Positions 9,806-21,323 are shown, counted from the first letter of the stretch. The stretch is 64,000 nucleotides of DNA from Kineobactrum sediminis (GCF_002868715.1 NZ_PKLZ01000016.1:1-64000), one strand, 5' to 3'. Numbers and translations: made by a program. The notes: generated from the letters alone by a model not told the origin.

Positions 9806-10252
9806 ATGTCAGATGTTATGCGACTGAATAGCCTGAGCGCTAATCCGGGCGCCCGTAAGGACGCCAAGCGTGTGGGGCGAGGAATCGGCAGCGGGCTGGG
9901 TAAAACAGCCGGCCGTGGTCATAAAGGCCAGAAGTCACGTTCCGGTGGTACGGTTAGGCCGGGCTTCGAAGGCGGTCAGATGCCGCTGCAGAAGCGACTG
10001 CCCAAGTACGGTTTTACGTCTCGTGTCGCGCGGACTACTGCGCAGGTTCGCCTGGGCGAGCTGAGCGCGATCCAGGGCGATGTAATTGATGTTGATGCGC
10101 TGAAGGCGGCTGACGTGATTCGTCAGGATATTCGTCGAGTGCGCGTCTTTCTGTCTGGCGAAATTACCCGGGCCGTGACGGTCAAGGGTCTTGCGGTCAC
10201 CAAGGGTGCACGTGAGGCAATTGAACAGGCCGGCGGGAAAGTCGAGGAATAA
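9806..10252 (+). CDS. rplO: 50S ribosomal protein L15
   Basis: A 148-residue L15. The glycine-rich N-terminal tail [20 protein letters not shown] (about residues 20-39) and the [17 protein letters not shown] segment are diagnostic. It follows rpmD by 3 bases and abuts secY with no gap. Confidence 0.97.
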   Translation: MSDVMRLNSLSANPGARKDAKRVGRGIGSGLGKTAGRGHKGQKSRSGGTVRPGFEGGQMPLQKRLPKYGFTSRVARTTAQVRLGELSAIQGDVIDVDALKAADVIRQDIRRVRVFLSGEITRAVTVKGLAVTKGAREAIEQAGGKVEE

Positions 10253-11578
10253 ATGGCGAAAGCGCAACTGCCAGCAGCGGGTGCCAAGGCGGGGAAGGGT
10301 GAGCTTTTTTCCCGCCTTCGTTTTGTCTTACTGGCGATAATCGTATACCGCATAGGGACACACATCCCTGTGCCCGGTATCGACCCCAACCAGTTGGCGG
10401 CGCTGTTCAACCAGAACCAGGGTACCATCCTGGGCCTGGCGAACATGTTTTCCGGCGGTGCGCTGGAGCGCATGAGCATTCTGGCTCTCGGTATCATGCC
10501 GTATATCTCTGCGTCCATTATTATGCAGTTGATGTCGGCGGTGACACCGCAGCTGGAGGCGTTGAAGAAAGAGGGTGAGTCCGGGCGGCGTAAAATCAGC
10601 CAGTACACCCGCTATCTTACCGTGGTGCTCGCACTCGTTCAGGCTACCGGCATGACCGTCGGTATGGCTAACCAGGGCATGTCCTACGATGCCTCAATCG
10701 TGTTTTACGTGATCGCGATCACTTCACTGGTCACCGGTGCCGTGTTCATGATGTGGCTTGGGGAGCAAATTACCGAGAAGGGTGTTGGTAACGGTATATC
10801 GCTGTTGATTTTTGCGGGTATTGTTGCGGGGCTTCCCTCTGCGATAGGGCAATCCCTGGAGCAGGCGCGGCAGGGTGAACTGAACATCCTTATCCTGCTG
10901 TTTGTGTTGTCGCTGGCCATCGCCGTGATCTACCTGATCGTGTTCATCGAACGCGGGCAGCGCCGGATTACGGTCAATTATGCCAAGCGCCAGCAGGGCC
11001 GCAAGATGATGCAGGCCCAGAGCTCCCACCTGCCACTTAAAGTGAATATGGCGGGCGTGATTCCGGCGATTTTCGCCAGCAGTATATTGCTGTTCCCGGC
11101 TTCGATTGCGCAGTGGTTCGGGTCCAGTGGCTCGGCCGATTGGCTACAGGACCTGGCAGTGGCGATAGGCCCCGGCCAGCCGCTGAATATCCTGTTGTTT
11201 ACGGCGTTTATCGTGTTCTTCTGTTTCTTTTACACGGCGCTGATGTTCAACCCACAGGAAGTGGCGGACAATCTCAAGCGCTCCGGTGCGTTTGTACCAG
11301 GGATCCGCCCCGGCCAGCAAACCGCCAACTATATCGACGGTGTGTTGACGAGGTTGACGGTGTTTGGTTCGGCGTATATCGCACTGGTCTGTCTCATGCC
11401 CCAGTTTCTGGTGGTCATGTGGAACGTCCCGTTTTATCTGGGTGGCACGTCACTATTGATTGTGGTGGTCGTGGTTATGGATTTCATGGCGCAGGTTCAG
11501 AGCCATCTGATGTCGCATCAGTATGACTCGGTGATGAAAAAAGCGAAATTGAACAACTATGGTGCTTCCGGCCGCTAG
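10253..11578 (+). CDS. secY: Protein translocase subunit SecY
   Basis: A 441-residue inner-membrane channel protein with ten hydrophobic segments, partner of SecE and SecG. Recognisable parts are [16 protein letters not shown] near the N-terminus (plug region follows), [13 protein letters not shown] in TM2, and [20 protein letters not shown] in the large cytosolic loop that binds SecA. The ATG directly follows the rplO TAA. Confidence 0.97.
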   Translation: MAKAQLPAAGAKAGKGELFSRLRFVLLAIIVYRIGTHIPVPGIDPNQLAALFNQNQGTILGLANMFSGGALERMSILALGIMPYISASIIMQLMSAVTPQLEALKKEGESGRRKISQYTRYLTVVLALVQATGMTVGMANQGMSYDASIVFYVIAITSLVTGAVFMMWLGEQITEKGVGNGISLLIFAGIVAGLPSAIGQSLEQARQGELNILILLFVLSLAIAVIYLIVFIERGQRRITVNYAKRQQGRKMMQAQSSHLPLKVNMAGVIPAIFASSILLFPASIAQWFGSSGSADWLQDLAVAIGPGQPLNILLFTAFIVFFCFFYTALMFNPQEVADNLKRSGAFVPGIRPGQQTANYIDGVLTRLTVFGSAYIALVCLMPQFLVVMWNVPFYLGGTSLLIVVVVVMDFMAQVQSHLMSHQYDSVMKKAKLNNYGASGR

Positions 11579-11605
11579 CGCGGACCGGTCATTGGAGATA
11601 GAGAG

Positions 11606-11722
11606 ATGAAAGTACGTGCGTCAGTCAAGAAGGTCTGCAGAAATTGCAAGATCGTACGTCGCAATCGTGTGGTACGGGTTATCTGTACCACCGACCCGCG
11701 TCACAAACAGCGCCAGGGCTGA
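11606..11722 (+). CDS. rpmJ: 50S ribosomal protein L36
   Basis: A 38-residue protein, [20 protein letters not shown] at the start. It keeps the zinc ligands Cys11, Cys14, Cys27 and His33, so it is the zinc-binding form. GGAGATAGAGAG precedes the ATG. It lies in the usual place between secY and rpsM and ends the spc operon. Confidence 0.96.
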   Translation: MKVRASVKKVCRNCKIVRRNRVVRVICTTDPRHKQRQG

Positions 11723-11743
11723 AATCGCCCGGTTTCTTGAGTG

Positions 11744-11772
11744 TTGATTTTTTGTAAACTTACCGCTAGAAT
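11744..11772 (+). promoter_or_regulatory. Sigma70 promoter of the alpha operon
   Basis: TTGATT (11744-11749) and TAGAAT (11767-11772) are 17 bases apart. Predicted start is near 11779, leaving a leader of about 90 bases before rpsM. In E. coli the alpha leader folds into a pseudoknot bound by S4; I did not establish such a fold here. Confidence 0.75.
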
Positions 11773-11870
11773 GCTGCGCCCTTCGCGGCCACCCTTAGTG
11801 CCAGTTGGTGCCCCGGTGGTGAGTGTTTGCCCAGCGCAAAGCGATGAATTGAGTATTTGGAGATAGTTGC

Positions 11871-12227
11871 ATGGCTCGTATTGCCGGCGTCAACGTACCT
11901 GATAACAAGCATGCTGTTATCGCCTTGACCTACATTTTTGGCGTGGGACGTACCCAGGCCAAATATCTGTGCGCCGCTACCGGCGTTGCTGAGAATGCCA
12001 AGATCGGCGAACTCAGCGAAGTGGAGATGGATTCGCTACGCACCAAGATAGGGGATCTCACGGTAGAGGGTGACCTGCGTCGTGAAGTGTCGATGAATAT
12101 CAAGCGTCTTATGGACCTTGGTTGCAATCGTGGGTTGCGTCATCGTCGCAGTCTGCCGCTTCGAGGCCAGCGCACCAAGACCAATGCCCGTACCCGGAAG
12201 GGTCCGCGGAAACCGATTCGCCGCTAA
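11871..12227 (+). CDS. rpsM: 30S ribosomal protein S13
   Basis: A 118-residue S13, exact E. coli length, starting [20 protein letters not shown]. It forms intersubunit bridges from the 30S head. The C-terminal [20 protein letters not shown] contacts P-site tRNA. Confidence 0.97.
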   Translation: MARIAGVNVPDNKHAVIALTYIFGVGRTQAKYLCAATGVAENAKIGELSEVEMDSLRTKIGDLTVEGDLRREVSMNIKRLMDLGCNRGLRHRRSLPLRGQRTKTNARTRKGPRKPIRR

Positions 12228-12307
12228 GGCAGCTGCCTGTAACGCGCGAATCCTTTTAGTGTAGCTGCACCCGAGTGCAGTGTTGATATTAAATCAGGAA
12301 ATAGAAT

Positions 12308-12700
12308 ATGGCTAAGCCAGGTGCGAAAAGCACTCGCAAGAAGATCACCAAGACCGTCGTTGATGGTATAGCGCACATTCATGCGTCGTTTAACAACACC
12401 ATTATCACCATCACGGACCGTCAGGGTAATACCCTGAGCTGGGCTACCTCGGGTGGTTCCGGCTTTCGCGGCTCGCGTAAGAGCACCCCCTTCGCTGCCC
12501 AGGTGGCTTCGGAGCGCGCCGGAGAAGCGGCGAAAGAGTATGGATTGAAGAATCTCGACGTACAGGTGAAGGGCCCCGGCCCAGGCCGTGAATCGGCGGT
12601 GCGCGCACTGAATTCATGTGGCTACAAGATCGGCAGCATCACTGATGTAACGCCTATTCCCCATAACGGCTGCCGTCCGCCCAAGAAACGTCGCGTATAA
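12308..12700 (+). CDS. rpsK: 30S ribosomal protein S11
   Basis: A 130-residue S11 of the platform. Key segments are [19 protein letters not shown] and the C-terminal [18 protein letters not shown]. It follows rpsM after an 80-base gap. Confidence 0.97.
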   Translation: MAKPGAKSTRKKITKTVVDGIAHIHASFNNTIITITDRQGNTLSWATSGGSGFRGSRKSTPFAAQVASERAGEAAKEYGLKNLDVQVKGPGPGRESAVRALNSCGYKIGSITDVTPIPHNGCRPPKKRRV

Positions 12701-12719
12701 CGCTTACAGGAAGACTGAC

Positions 12720-13340
12720 ATGGCTCGATATATTGGACCCAAGTGCAAGCTCTCCCGTCGTGAAGGAACAGATCTGTTCCTCAAGAGCGGAGTGCGTGCG
12801 CTGGAAAGCAAGTGTAAACCCGAATCCGTTCCAGGCCAGCATGGTGCCCGCCGCGGCCGCCTGTCTGACTACGGGGTACAGCTTCGCGAAAAGCAGAAAG
12901 TACGTCGTATCTACGGTGTTCTCGAAAAGCAGTTTCGCAACTACTACAAAGAGGCTGCGCGTCTCAAGGGCGCCACGGGTGAAAACCTGCTGCAGCTGCT
13001 TGAATGCCGCCTGGATAACGTTGTTTACCGCATGGGTTTTGGTTCTACCCGCGCGGAATCCCGCCAGCTGGTTGCCCATAAGGGGATCCTGGTAAATGGG
13101 GCAGTGGTTAACGTTGCGTCCTATCAGGTTAAGGCCGGTGACATTGTATCCCTGCGGGAAAAGGCCAAGAAGCAGCTGCGTGTGCAGTCAGCCCTGGCTT
13201 TGGCGGCGCAGCGCGGAGAGCCCGAGTGGATCGAGTTAAATAGCGATAAGCTGGAAGGAGTATTCAAGTCGGTGCCCGAGCGGCAGGACCTGTCATCCGA
13301 GATCAACGAAAACCTGATCGTGGAACTGTACTCGAAGTAA
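12720..13340 (+). CDS. rpsD: 30S ribosomal protein S4
   Basis: A 206-residue S4, a primary 16S binder and, in E. coli, the translational repressor of this operon. [20 protein letters not shown] opens it, and an S4 RNA-binding domain runs from about residue 97, with [20 protein letters not shown]. No ram-type truncation is visible. Confidence 0.97.
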   Translation: MARYIGPKCKLSRREGTDLFLKSGVRALESKCKPESVPGQHGARRGRLSDYGVQLREKQKVRRIYGVLEKQFRNYYKEAARLKGATGENLLQLLECRLDNVVYRMGFGSTRAESRQLVAHKGILVNGAVVNVASYQVKAGDIVSLREKAKKQLRVQSALALAAQRGEPEWIELNSDKLEGVFKSVPERQDLSSEINENLIVELYSK

Positions 13341-13377
13341 TCCGACTTAGGACTAACCTAACAATACAGGTGCCAGA

Positions 13378-14382
13378 ATGCAGACTGCAGTAAATGAATT
13401 TTTAACACCGCGCGTGATCAATGTCGAAGAAAAGACGCCCACGCGCGCCCAGGTGACGCTGGAGCCACTGGAGCGCGGCTTCGGCCACACTCTGGGTAAC
13501 GCCCTGCGTCGCATTCTGCTGTCCTCCATGCCCGGTTGCGCGATTACCGAAGTGGAAATCGACGGCGTTCTCCATGAATACAGCGCAATTGAGGGTGTCC
13601 AGGAAGACGTCATCGAGATTCTGCTGAACCTCAAGGGCGTGGCGCTGGTCATGAACGGTAAGGAAGAAGCCGAACTCACGCTGGCACGCAAGGGACCGGG
13701 TGTGGTGACGGCGGGCGATATCCAGGTCGACCACGACATTGAAATTCGTAATCCCGATCACGTAATTTGCCATTTGAATGCCAGCTCCGATATCAGTATG
13801 AAGCTGACAGTGGCTCGCGGTCGTGGTTACTCTCCGGCGGATTCCCGTGAAAACCCGGAAGAGGAAACGCGTTCCATTGGCAGGCTTCACCTCGACGCCA
13901 CGTTTTCCCCGATTAACCGGGTGTCTTACGTAGTTGAGGCCGCGCGTGTTGAGCAGCGCACCGACCTCGACAAGCTGGTGCTGGACCTGGAAACCAACGG
14001 AACCATTGATCCCGAAGAGGCAATTCGCCGGGCGGCGACTATACTCCAGCAGCAGCTGGCGGTGTTTGTTGACCTCGAAAGCGAGAGCGAATCGGAGTCT
14101 GTGGTGGAAGAGGATGAAGTAGATCCGATCCTGCTGCGGCCGGTCGATGACCTGGAACTTACGGTTCGTTCGGCTAACTGCCTCAAGGCAGAGAATATTT
14201 ACTACATTGGCGATCTGGTCCAGCGGACCGAAGTGGAGCTTTTGAAAACGCCGAACCTGGGCAAAAAGTCACTGACAGAGATCAAGGATGTATTGGCGTC
14301 GCGCGGCTTATCGCTGGGTATGCGCCTGGATAACTGGCCACCAGCCAGCTTGAGAAACGATGACCGGGTGTTGAGCATCTAA
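13378..14382 (+). CDS. rpoA: RNA polymerase alpha subunit
   Basis: A 334-residue alpha subunit. The N-terminal dimerisation domain contains [20 protein letters not shown] (about residues 28-47). An acidic linker, [14 protein letters not shown], leads to the C-terminal domain, with [17 protein letters not shown] and [19 protein letters not shown], which binds UP elements and activators. It lies in the alpha operon as usual. Confidence 0.97.
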   Translation: MQTAVNEFLTPRVINVEEKTPTRAQVTLEPLERGFGHTLGNALRRILLSSMPGCAITEVEIDGVLHEYSAIEGVQEDVIEILLNLKGVALVMNGKEEAELTLARKGPGVVTAGDIQVDHDIEIRNPDHVICHLNASSDISMKLTVARGRGYSPADSRENPEEETRSIGRLHLDATFSPINRVSYVVEAARVEQRTDLDKLVLDLETNGTIDPEEAIRRAATILQQQLAVFVDLESESESESVVEEDEVDPILLRPVDDLELTVRSANCLKAENIYYIGDLVQRTEVELLKTPNLGKKSLTEIKDVLASRGLSLGMRLDNWPPASLRNDDRVLSI

Positions 14383-14441
14383 ACCACCCGGATTAACAGT
14401 TGGCAGTGCTGAGATAGCACAGACAGTATAGGACAGTAAAA

Positions 14442-14831
14442 ATGCGTCATCGACATAGCGGACGTCAGTTAAACAGGAACAGCTCGCATCGTAAGGCGAT
14501 GTTCCGGAACATGACCGTGTCTCTGCTGGAGCACGAGTTGATCAAGACCACGCTTCCCAAGGCGAAGGAACTGCGCAGCTACGCGGAGCCCCTTATTACC
14601 CTGGGTAAAAGCGATAGCGTAGCGAATCGCAGGCTGGCCTTCGATCGCATGCGTGACAAGGCTGCTGTGGGCAAGCTTTTTACCGAGCTGGGTCCACGGT
14701 ACCTCGAGCGTCCCGGTGGTTATATTCGCATCCTCAAGTGCGGTCTGCGCGCGGGCGACAAAGCGCCGATGGCCTATGTCGAGCTGGTTGACCGCCCGCA
14801 GGTGGAAGATCTGGAAGCCGGCGACGAATAA
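14442..14831 (+). CDS. rplQ: 50S ribosomal protein L17
   Basis: A 129-residue L17. [20 protein letters not shown] and the [18 protein letters not shown] segment are diagnostic. It is the last gene of the ribosomal block. Confidence 0.97.
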   Translation: MRHRHSGRQLNRNSSHRKAMFRNMTVSLLEHELIKTTLPKAKELRSYAEPLITLGKSDSVANRRLAFDRMRDKAAVGKLFTELGPRYLERPGGYIRILKCGLRAGDKAPMAYVELVDRPQVEDLEAGDE

Positions 14832-14846
14832 CCCCACGGTATCCAG

Positions 14847-14882
14847 TCAAAAAAAAGCCGGGTCGATACCCGGCTTTTTTTT
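14847..14882. terminator. Bidirectional terminator between rplQ and uvrA
   Basis: GCCGGGT (14857-14863) pairs with ACCCGGC (14868-14874) around CGAT. An A-run lies on the left and eight T on the right, so it can stop transcription from both convergent genes. Confidence 0.92.
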
Positions 14883-14891
14883 GTGTCCCAC

Positions 14892-17792
14892 TCAGGCTGT
14901 CGCTTTTTTCTTGCCAGCTTTCCGCGTAGTCTTTTCTGGCGCCTGTAACTGCGCGTCCGCTGCGGCCTGCTTTCGCAGCATCGGTCCCAGGAACTGCCCG
15001 GTATAGGACCCTGCAACCCCGGCGACATCCTCGGGGGTGCCCGTGGCGATGATCTGGCCTCCGCCGGAGCCCCCCTCTGGTCCCAGGTCCACAATCCAGT
15101 CTGCGGTTTTGATAACATCCAGGTTGTGCTCAATAATGACGACGGTATTGCCGTGGTCGCGGAGCCGGTGGAGTACGTCCAGTAACTGGCGAATATCCTC
15201 AAAGTGGAGGCCGGTTGTGGGCTCATCGAGGATGTAAAGCGTCTTGCCGGTATCGCGTTTGGACAGCTCCCGTGACAGCTTGACTCGCTGTGCCTCACCG
15301 CCGGACAGGGTTGTGGCGGCCTGCCCCAGGCGCACGTAGGTGAGACCGACGTCTATCAGGGTTTGCAGTTTGCGCGCCACGGTCGGCACCGGTTCGAAAA
15401 ACACGAGGGCATCCTCTATCGTCATCTCCAGGACTTCGTGGATGTTCTTGCCCTTGTAGCGGACTTCGAGGGTTTCCCGATTGTAGCGTTTACCCTTGCA
15501 CACGTCGCAGGGCACGAATATATCGGGCAAAAAGTGCATTTCCACCTTGGTAACACCATCCCCCTGGCAAGCTTCGCAGCGTCCACCCTTCACATTGAAG
15601 CTGAAGCGCCCCGGCTTGTAGCCTCTGGAGCGCGCTTCCTGGGTGCCCGCAAACAGTTCACGTACCGGAGTGAAAATACCGGTGTAAGTGGCGGGGTTTG
15701 AACGCGGGGTGCGGCCGATGGGGCTTTGGTCAATATCAATACACTTGTCGATAAGCTGCATGCCTTCAACGCTTTCGTAGGGCGCCGGCATCAACGTGGT
15801 GGCACCGTTCAGTTCGGTAGCGGCGAGTGGATAGAGTGTGTTGTTGATCAGGGTGGACTTGCCGGAACCGGATACGCCGGTGATACAGGTGAGCAGCCCC
15901 AGGGGGAGTGCCAGGTTAACGCCGCAAAGGTTGTTGCCGGTAGCGCCCGAAAGCAGCAGTTGTTGCTTCGGGTCCGGTGCGGTGCGCCGGGCGGGTACCG
16001 CGATACTGCGTTTGCCGGAGAGGTAGGCGCCGGTGAGGGATTGTTCATTGCCGGTGATATCGGCAAGCTGCCCCTGGGCCACTATCTGGCCACCGTGAAC
16101 CCCGGCACCCGGGCCAATATCGATAATATGATCTGCGCTGCGGATCGCGTCCTCGTCGTGCTCTACGACCAGCACGGTGTTGCCCAGGTCGCGCAGGTGG
16201 GTGAGGGTTCCCAGCAGTCGTTCGTTGTCGCGCTGGTGCAGGCCGATGGAGGGCTCATCCAGGATGTACATGACGCCCACCAGCCCGGCGCCGATCTGCG
16301 ACGCCAGGCGGATGCGTTGCGCTTCGCCGCCCGACAGGGTCTCGGCACTGCGGCTCAGGGTCAGGTAATTGAGACCAACGTCTACCAGGAACCGATATCG
16401 AGCCCGTAATTCCTTCAGTATCTTGCTGGCAATTTCGCCCTTGCGGCCTTCGAGTTGCAGCTGTCCGAAATAGACCTCGGCGTCGCCTACAGGCATCTCG
16501 GTGATGCTGGGCAAATTGCGATCGTCAACAAAGACGTGGCGTGCGTCCTGGCGCAGGCGTGTGCCATGGCAGTCGGGGCAGGGTTGTGTGGACAGGAATT
16601 TGGCGAGCTCCTCGCGCACGGACTGGGACTCCGTATCGCGGTAGCGGCGTTCCATATTGGGAATGATGCCCTCAAACGGATGCGTGCGCTTGTGGATATC
16701 GCCCCGGTCGTTGATATAGGCGAAGGCGACATCCTCGCCCTGACTGCCGTAGAGGATAATCCCGCGATGTTCCGCGGACAGTTCATTAAAGGGCGTATCG
16801 ATGGAAAAGCCGTAGTGTTCCGCGAGGCTGGTGAGCATGTGAAAATAATACACATTACGCCGATCCCAGCCGCGAATGGCACCTTCCGCCAAGCTCGATT
16901 CCGGGTGCAGGACAACGCGCTCGGCATCAAAAAACTGTTTTACCCCCAGGCCATCGCAGCTACTGCAGGCGCCGGCCGGGTTGTTAAAGGAAAACATTCG
17001 CGGCTCAAGCTCGTCGATGCTGTGGCCGCAGACAGGGCAGGCGAAGCGGGCGGAGAACATGATCTCCTCACCGTCGCCATCCATATAGCTCACCGCCGCC
17101 AGGCCATCGGTAAGGCCCAGCGCGGTTTCGAAGGATTCAGCGAGGCGCAAGCCGATATCGTCGCGCACCTTGAAGCGGTCGACCACCACGTCAATGGAAT
17201 GCTTGCGTTTCTTGTCAAGGCTGGGCAAATCGTCCAGGTCGGTGACGATACCGTCGATTCTGGCGCGTACAAAGCCCGAGGCGCGCAATTCTTCAAATAC
17301 GTGCAGGTGCTCACCCTTGCGCGCTTTTATTACCGGAGCGAGCAGCATCAGCCGGGTACCCTCGGGCAGGCCGAGGACCAGGTCAACCATCTGGCTGACG
17401 GTCTGCGCCTGCAGGCTTTCACCATGATCCGGACAGCGTGGCTCGCCAACCCGCGCATAGAGAAGGCGCAGGTAATCGTAGATCTCGGTAATAGTCCCCA
17501 CGGTTGAGCGAGGGTTGTGGGAGGTGGACTTCTGTTCGATGGAAATCGCCGGCGACAGGCCTTCGATGTGGTCGATATCGGGCTTTTCCATCATCGAGAG
17601 GAACTGCCTGGCATAGGTGGACAGTGACTCTACATAGCGCCGCTGGCCCTCGGCGTAGAGGGTGTCAAACGCCAGTGAGGACTTGCCTGAACCCGAGAGT
17701 CCGGTGATCACGACCAGCTTGTCTCTGGGAATGTCCAGGTCGATATTTTTCAGGTTGTGCGTGCGCGCACCGCGGACGTGAATGGTGTCCAT
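14892..17792 (-). CDS. uvrA: Excinuclease ABC subunit A
   Basis: A 966-residue damage-recognition ATPase of nucleotide excision repair. Two ABC modules are visible: Walker [10 protein letters not shown] at residues 31-39 and GVSGSGKST in the second half, with two LSGGEAQR signatures. Zinc-finger cysteine pairs occur in CPVCGHS...CSSC and in CEACQGDG...CDVCKGK. I use the ATG at 17792 ([20 protein letters not shown]), since the open frame extends 32 codons upstream without family similarity. A LexA-type box lies 127 bases upstream. Confidence 0.97.
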   Translation of the reverse strand: MDTIHVRGARTHNLKNIDLDIPRDKLVVITGLSGSGKSSLAFDTLYAEGQRRYVESLSTYARQFLSMMEKPDIDHIEGLSPAISIEQKSTSHNPRSTVGTITEIYDYLRLLYARVGEPRCPDHGESLQAQTVSQMVDLVLGLPEGTRLMLLAPVIKARKGEHLHVFEELRASGFVRARIDGIVTDLDDLPSLDKKRKHSIDVVVDRFKVRDDIGLRLAESFETALGLTDGLAAVSYMDGDGEEIMFSARFACPVCGHSIDELEPRMFSFNNPAGACSSCDGLGVKQFFDAERVVLHPESSLAEGAIRGWDRRNVYYFHMLTSLAEHYGFSIDTPFNELSAEHRGIILYGSQGEDVAFAYINDRGDIHKRTHPFEGIIPNMERRYRDTESQSVREELAKFLSTQPCPDCHGTRLRQDARHVFVDDRNLPSITEMPVGDAEVYFGQLQLEGRKGEIASKILKELRARYRFLVDVGLNYLTLSRSAETLSGGEAQRIRLASQIGAGLVGVMYILDEPSIGLHQRDNERLLGTLTHLRDLGNTVLVVEHDEDAIRSADHIIDIGPGAGVHGGQIVAQGQLADITGNEQSLTGAYLSGKRSIAVPARRTAPDPKQQLLLSGATGNNLCGVNLALPLGLLTCITGVSGSGKSTLINNTLYPLAATELNGATTLMPAPYESVEGMQLIDKCIDIDQSPIGRTPRSNPATYTGIFTPVRELFAGTQEARSRGYKPGRFSFNVKGGRCEACQGDGVTKVEMHFLPDIFVPCDVCKGKRYNRETLEVRYKGKNIHEVLEMTIEDALVFFEPVPTVARKLQTLIDVGLTYVRLGQAATTLSGGEAQRVKLSRELSKRDTGKTLYILDEPTTGLHFEDIRQLLDVLHRLRDHGNTVVIIEHNLDVIKTADWIVDLGPEGGSGGGQIIATGTPEDVAGVAGSYTGQFLGPMLRKQAAADAQLQAPEKTTRKAGKKKATA

Positions 17793-17918
17793 GATTCTCC
17801 GTTGTTGATCAAACACGATAGTATAGAGCCTGCCTCTGTATGTAAGCAAAGCGTGCAGGCAAATATTGTAGTGGATGTACGCAGCCAACCCCTTCGCGGA
17901 TGTTGGGGTGTGCGAGAA

Positions 17919-17934
17919 CTGCTATTATAGACAG
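17919..17934. promoter_or_regulatory. LexA (SOS) box between uvrA and the MFS gene
   Basis: CTGCTATTATAGACAG fits the LexA pattern CTG-N10-CAG. A TATAAT on the minus strand (17929-17924) lies inside it, so bound LexA would cover the likely -10 of uvrA. uvrA is a classic SOS gene in E. coli. Confidence 0.75.
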
Positions 17935-17960
17935 GTTGACCACCGTAAAGTTGCTGCCTT

Positions 17961-19174
17961 GTGATTACCAAATACCCCATGACGCCGCTGGAGCGGCGCT
18001 CGGTAACGTCCCTGGCGTTGCTGTATAACTTCCGTATGCTCGGCCTGTTCATGGTGCTCCCCGTACTGGCACTGTATGCGGCGGAGCTGGACGGGGCGAC
18101 CCCCGCGCTTATTGGTACGGCCCTGGGTATTTACGGCCTGAGCCAGGCCTGTCTGCAAATTCCCTTTGGCTGGTTGTCGGACCGTATCGGTCGCAAGCCG
18201 GTTATTATCGGGGGGCTGCTCATTTTTGCCCTGGGCAGTGTAGTGGCCGCCTGTGCCGACACCATCTACGGTGTTATCGCGGGCCGCCTGTTACAGGGTG
18301 CCGGCGCCATTGCCAGCAGTATCATGGCGCTGGTGGCGGACCTTACCCGCGAAGAGCAGCGCACCAAGGCCATGGCGATAGTCGGGGCCAGTATTGGCCT
18401 TGCCTTCGCCCTGGCATTGGTTGCAGGCCCTTTGCTGGCGGCTTATGGCGGCCTTGAGCTGGTTTTGGGGTTACCGCGCTGCTTGCGTTGTCCGGTATCG
18501 CGGTGGTGTATTGGCGGGTGCCCAGCCCGCCGACCATTGGCGTCACCCATGCCGAGGTCGGTACCCGGACCAACCTGATTGCCCATAACCTGCGCAATTC
18601 CGCATTGCTGCGGCTGGATGCCGGCATTTTTATCCTGCATTTCGTGCTCATGGTGAGTTTCCAGGTGGTACCCACTACGCTGGAAGCCACCCTCGGTGTG
18701 GCCCGGGAGCTTCACTGGCAGGTTTACTTGCCGGCAGTGCTGTTGTCAGTGGCGGGTATTATCCCGTTGATGCGTCTGGCGGAGCGTGGCGACCGCCCTC
18801 GCCTGGCATTCCTGGCCAGCATTGCGTTGTTGTTTGTTGCGCTGGCGGTTTTGGGCGTGGCACAGCGTGCATGGATTTTCTATGCCGGTTTGTGGCTGTT
18901 CTTCGTCGGCTTCAATTATATGGAAGCGACACTGCCGTCCATGGTGAGTAAAGCGGTCGTTGCCAGTGGCAAGGGTACCGCCATGGGTATCTTTTCCACG
19001 GCCCAGTTCCTTGGCATTTTTGCCGGCGGTGTGATGGGTGGTGTAGTACTGGAACAGTTTGGGGTTTTCGGCATCACCGCTATGTGCCTGGCGCTTGTCG
19101 GGCTCTGGTTCCTGCTGGCGCTGCCCCAGGCTTTCGGCAGTGTCCGGCCCGCAGATGAAGCCCTGGCTCCCTGA
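17961..19174 (+). pseudogene. MFS transporter, YajR-like, interrupted by a frameshift
   Basis: Two halves of one major facilitator transporter lie in different frames. The first, from GTG 17961 (or ATG 17979), carries NFRMLGLFMVLPVLALYA and the MFS loop motif GWLSDRIGRKPVIIGG. The second picks up in the -1 frame (clear by 18488, SGIAVVYWRVPSPP) and continues to TGA at 19174 with several more membrane helices. The break lies at TTTTGGGG (18463-18470): one extra base would restore a single protein of 404 residues. It may be a sequencing error, a true mutation or a slippage site. Substrate unknown. Confidence 0.8.
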
Positions 19175-19341
19175 GTCAGCAGGGCCTGCAGGGCCGGCAG
19201 CGAACACCTTGCTGCCCTGCACGCGGGTGCTGGCCTGATCTGATGGCCTCTGGCCACTAATGCTGTCGCATTTGCAGGGCGGGATTGCTATAGTCGCCGA
19301 CTCATTCTTATTCGCAAACCGTCCATGACAAAGGAGTTCCC

Positions 19342-19860
19342 ATGGCTTCACGGGGGGTAAACAAAGTCATTCTGGTGGGCAATCTGGGCGCTGATCCAGA
19401 GGTCCGTTATATGCCATCCGGCGGCGCAGTAACCAACGTTACTCTCGCCACATCCGAAAGCTGGAAAGACAAGCAAACCGGTCAGCCACAAGAGCGTACC
19501 GAGTGGCACCGGATAGTATTTTTCAATCGGCTGGCGGAGATCGCGGGCGAGTATCTTAAAAAAGGCTCGAAATTGTACGTGGAAGGCTCTCTTCGCACGC
19601 GCAAATGGCAAGGGCAGGATGGGCAGGATCGTTACACCACTGAAATAGTGGCGGCTGAAATGCAGATGCTGGACAGCCGCGGTAGCGGCCAGCAGGGCGG
19701 CGGACAGCAGGGCGGCGGCAACTACGCCCAGGGAGACTATAACCAGGGTGCTCCACAAGACTCTTCGCCGCCGGCAGGGTCCAGGCAGCCTGCCCAGCCG
19801 CAGTCCAGTGGTTCACCAGCGGGAGATTTTAGCGAATTTGACGACGATATCCCGTTCTGA
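19342..19860 (+). CDS. ssb: Single-stranded DNA-binding protein
   Basis: A 172-residue SSB. The OB-fold domain (about residues 1-110) starts [20 protein letters not shown] and includes [18 protein letters not shown] Gln/Gly/Pro-rich linker follows, and the protein ends with the acidic tip [11 protein letters not shown], the peptide that recruits repair and replication partners. In E. coli ssb is divergent from uvrA; here the MFS gene separates them. I see a CTG-N9-CAG upstream but not a valid LexA box. Confidence 0.96.
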   Translation: MASRGVNKVILVGNLGADPEVRYMPSGGAVTNVTLATSESWKDKQTGQPQERTEWHRIVFFNRLAEIAGEYLKKGSKLYVEGSLRTRKWQGQDGQDRYTTEIVAAEMQMLDSRGSGQQGGGQQGGGNYAQGDYNQGAPQDSSPPAGSRQPAQPQSSGSPAGDFSEFDDDIPF

Positions 19861-19908
19861 GCCCGGAATGCAGCCACACTCTTTTCCTGGTAGACCGGAG
19901 GCCTGGCT

Positions 19909-20769
19909 TTGCGGGTACTGCTGATCGGATCCGATACATCCCTCGGGCTGGCACTCACGGCCCACCTGCAGCGCTGGGGCAGGCACGAGCTCGAGACAGT
20001 GTCGATGACATCATCCCGCTGGAAGAGCGAGCGCCACGCAAAAAAGGTGGTACGTCGCAGCAACAGCGATATTGTAATTGATGCGAGGATAGAGGGCGCC
20101 ATCGACAGTGGCGAACTTATTACCGAGCTGGATACGGACCGGTGCCACTGGCTGGCCAAGTCGTGTCAACGCAACGGTGGCTGCTACCTGCTGGTGTCCA
20201 GTGCCCGGGTATTTGCCGGAGATGCCGGGCGTCTTTACCGGGAAGACGATACCCCGGATAACTCCGAAACCGTTGGCCAGCTGCTGGCGAGGGCCGAGGA
20301 GCTGGTCCGCAGCACTTGCCCGCGCCACCTGGTATTGCGGCTGGGGCCGGTATTTTCTGCCCGCGGTGTCAATGTACTCTCGCACATGCTTGAGCAGCTC
20401 ATGGCCGGCGGGCAGCTGGTGTTGAACAATCAACAGCGCGGCGGTCCGATCGAATCCGTGGATGCTGCCAGGGTTGTGGCCGGGATCATTGACCAGCTAA
20501 GCGCAGGTGCCGAGGCCTGGGGTACCTATCATTACTGCAGCCCCGATGCGACCAACTGCTATGAGTTTGCCGAGGTACTGTTTGCCTGTGCCTCGCAGTT
20601 CTCCGAATTCTCTGCAGACGCGGTACAGCTTGCGGCCGCAGACGCCCCCGAGATTATCAACCGATCCCTGCACTGCGGCCGGATTCGCAATACCTTTGCC
20701 ATCAAGCAGGTACCCTGGCGTGGCTTTGTGGCCGATGCTGTGCGGGACTACTTTTACCATCGCCAATAG
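19909..20769 (+). CDS. RmlD-like NAD(P)-dependent sugar-nucleotide reductase family protein
   Basis: A 286-residue extended short-chain dehydrogenase. The N-terminal RVLLIGSDTSLGLALTAHL is a Rossmann dinucleotide-binding start, though the glycines differ from the canonical GxxGxxG. CYLLVSSARVFAG fits the strand with the catalytic-region Ser, but the usual YxxxK is not evident (LYREDD, GQLLARAEEL), so activity is uncertain. It resembles dTDP-4-dehydrorhamnose reductase and sugar-binding homologues. The start is TTG at 19909 behind GGAGG. The pathway is unknown; no rml genes are nearby. Confidence 0.65.
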   Translation: MRVLLIGSDTSLGLALTAHLQRWGRHELETVSMTSSRWKSERHAKKVVRRSNSDIVIDARIEGAIDSGELITELDTDRCHWLAKSCQRNGGCYLLVSSARVFAGDAGRLYREDDTPDNSETVGQLLARAEELVRSTCPRHLVLRLGPVFSARGVNVLSHMLEQLMAGGQLVLNNQQRGGPIESVDAARVVAGIIDQLSAGAEAWGTYHYCSPDATNCYEFAEVLFACASQFSEFSADAVQLAAADAPEIINRSLHCGRIRNTFAIKQVPWRGFVADAVRDYFYHRQ

Positions 20770-20791
20770 CCCAAAGCGGAGTAACTCTGTC

Positions 20792-21319
20792 ATGCCAGTT
20801 AGCTGCGAAACGACCACTGAGCTGGGTATCGCGGTGCTCACCGTTTCCGATACCCGCAGCGAAAGTACCGACACGTCGGGCCGTTACCTTCAGGAGGCGT
20901 TGGTATCAGCGGGGCATCACTGCCGGGCCAGGCACATTGTCAGGGATGATATTTACCAGATCAGGGCGATACTCTCCGCCTGGATTGCCGATGACGATAT
21001 TCACGCGGTACTGGTAACCGGTGGTACCGGGTTTTCCGGTCGAGATTCGACACCGGAGGCAGTAAGCCCCTTGCTGGACAAGACAATCGAGGGTTTTGGG
21101 GAGGTGTTTCGCGCCTTGTCCCTCGCTGAAATCGGCTCCTCTACCATCCAGTCCCGTGCCCTGGCGGGGATGGCCAACAGTACGGTGATCTTCTGTATGC
21201 CCGGGTCAACCGGTGCCTGCCGCACAGCCTGGACCGGTATTATCAGCGAGCAGCTCGACAGTTGCCACCGGCCGTGTAATTTTGTCGGTGTGCTACAGGT
21301 GCGGGCCGGCGTTGAGTAG
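20792..21319 (+). CDS. moaB: Molybdenum cofactor biosynthesis protein B
   Basis: A 175-residue MoaB/Mog-type protein, which binds molybdopterin and adenylylates it in the Mog/MoaB family. The motifs [14 protein letters not shown] (N-terminal), [17 protein letters not shown] (about residues 74-90) and [12 protein letters not shown] are characteristic. The start ATG at 20792 follows GCGGAG. Only 4 bases separate its stop from the most plausible moeA start, so the pair is probably one unit. Confidence 0.93.
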   Translation: MPVSCETTTELGIAVLTVSDTRSESTDTSGRYLQEALVSAGHHCRARHIVRDDIYQIRAILSAWIADDDIHAVLVTGGTGFSGRDSTPEAVSPLLDKTIEGFGEVFRALSLAEIGSSTIQSRALAGMANSTVIFCMPGSTGACRTAWTGIISEQLDSCHRPCNFVGVLQVRAGVE

Positions 21320-21323
21320 TACT

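Noticed and set aside
16455..17507. A 350-codon open frame opposite uvrA
   Set aside because: It is an antisense shadow of a conserved gene with strong codon bias, without its own ribosome site or motifs. The same applies to long antisense frames at 37842-39062, 59897-60823 and 62120-63112.
19263..19277. CTG and CAG upstream of ssb as a LexA box
   Set aside because: The spacing is 9 bases, not the required 10.
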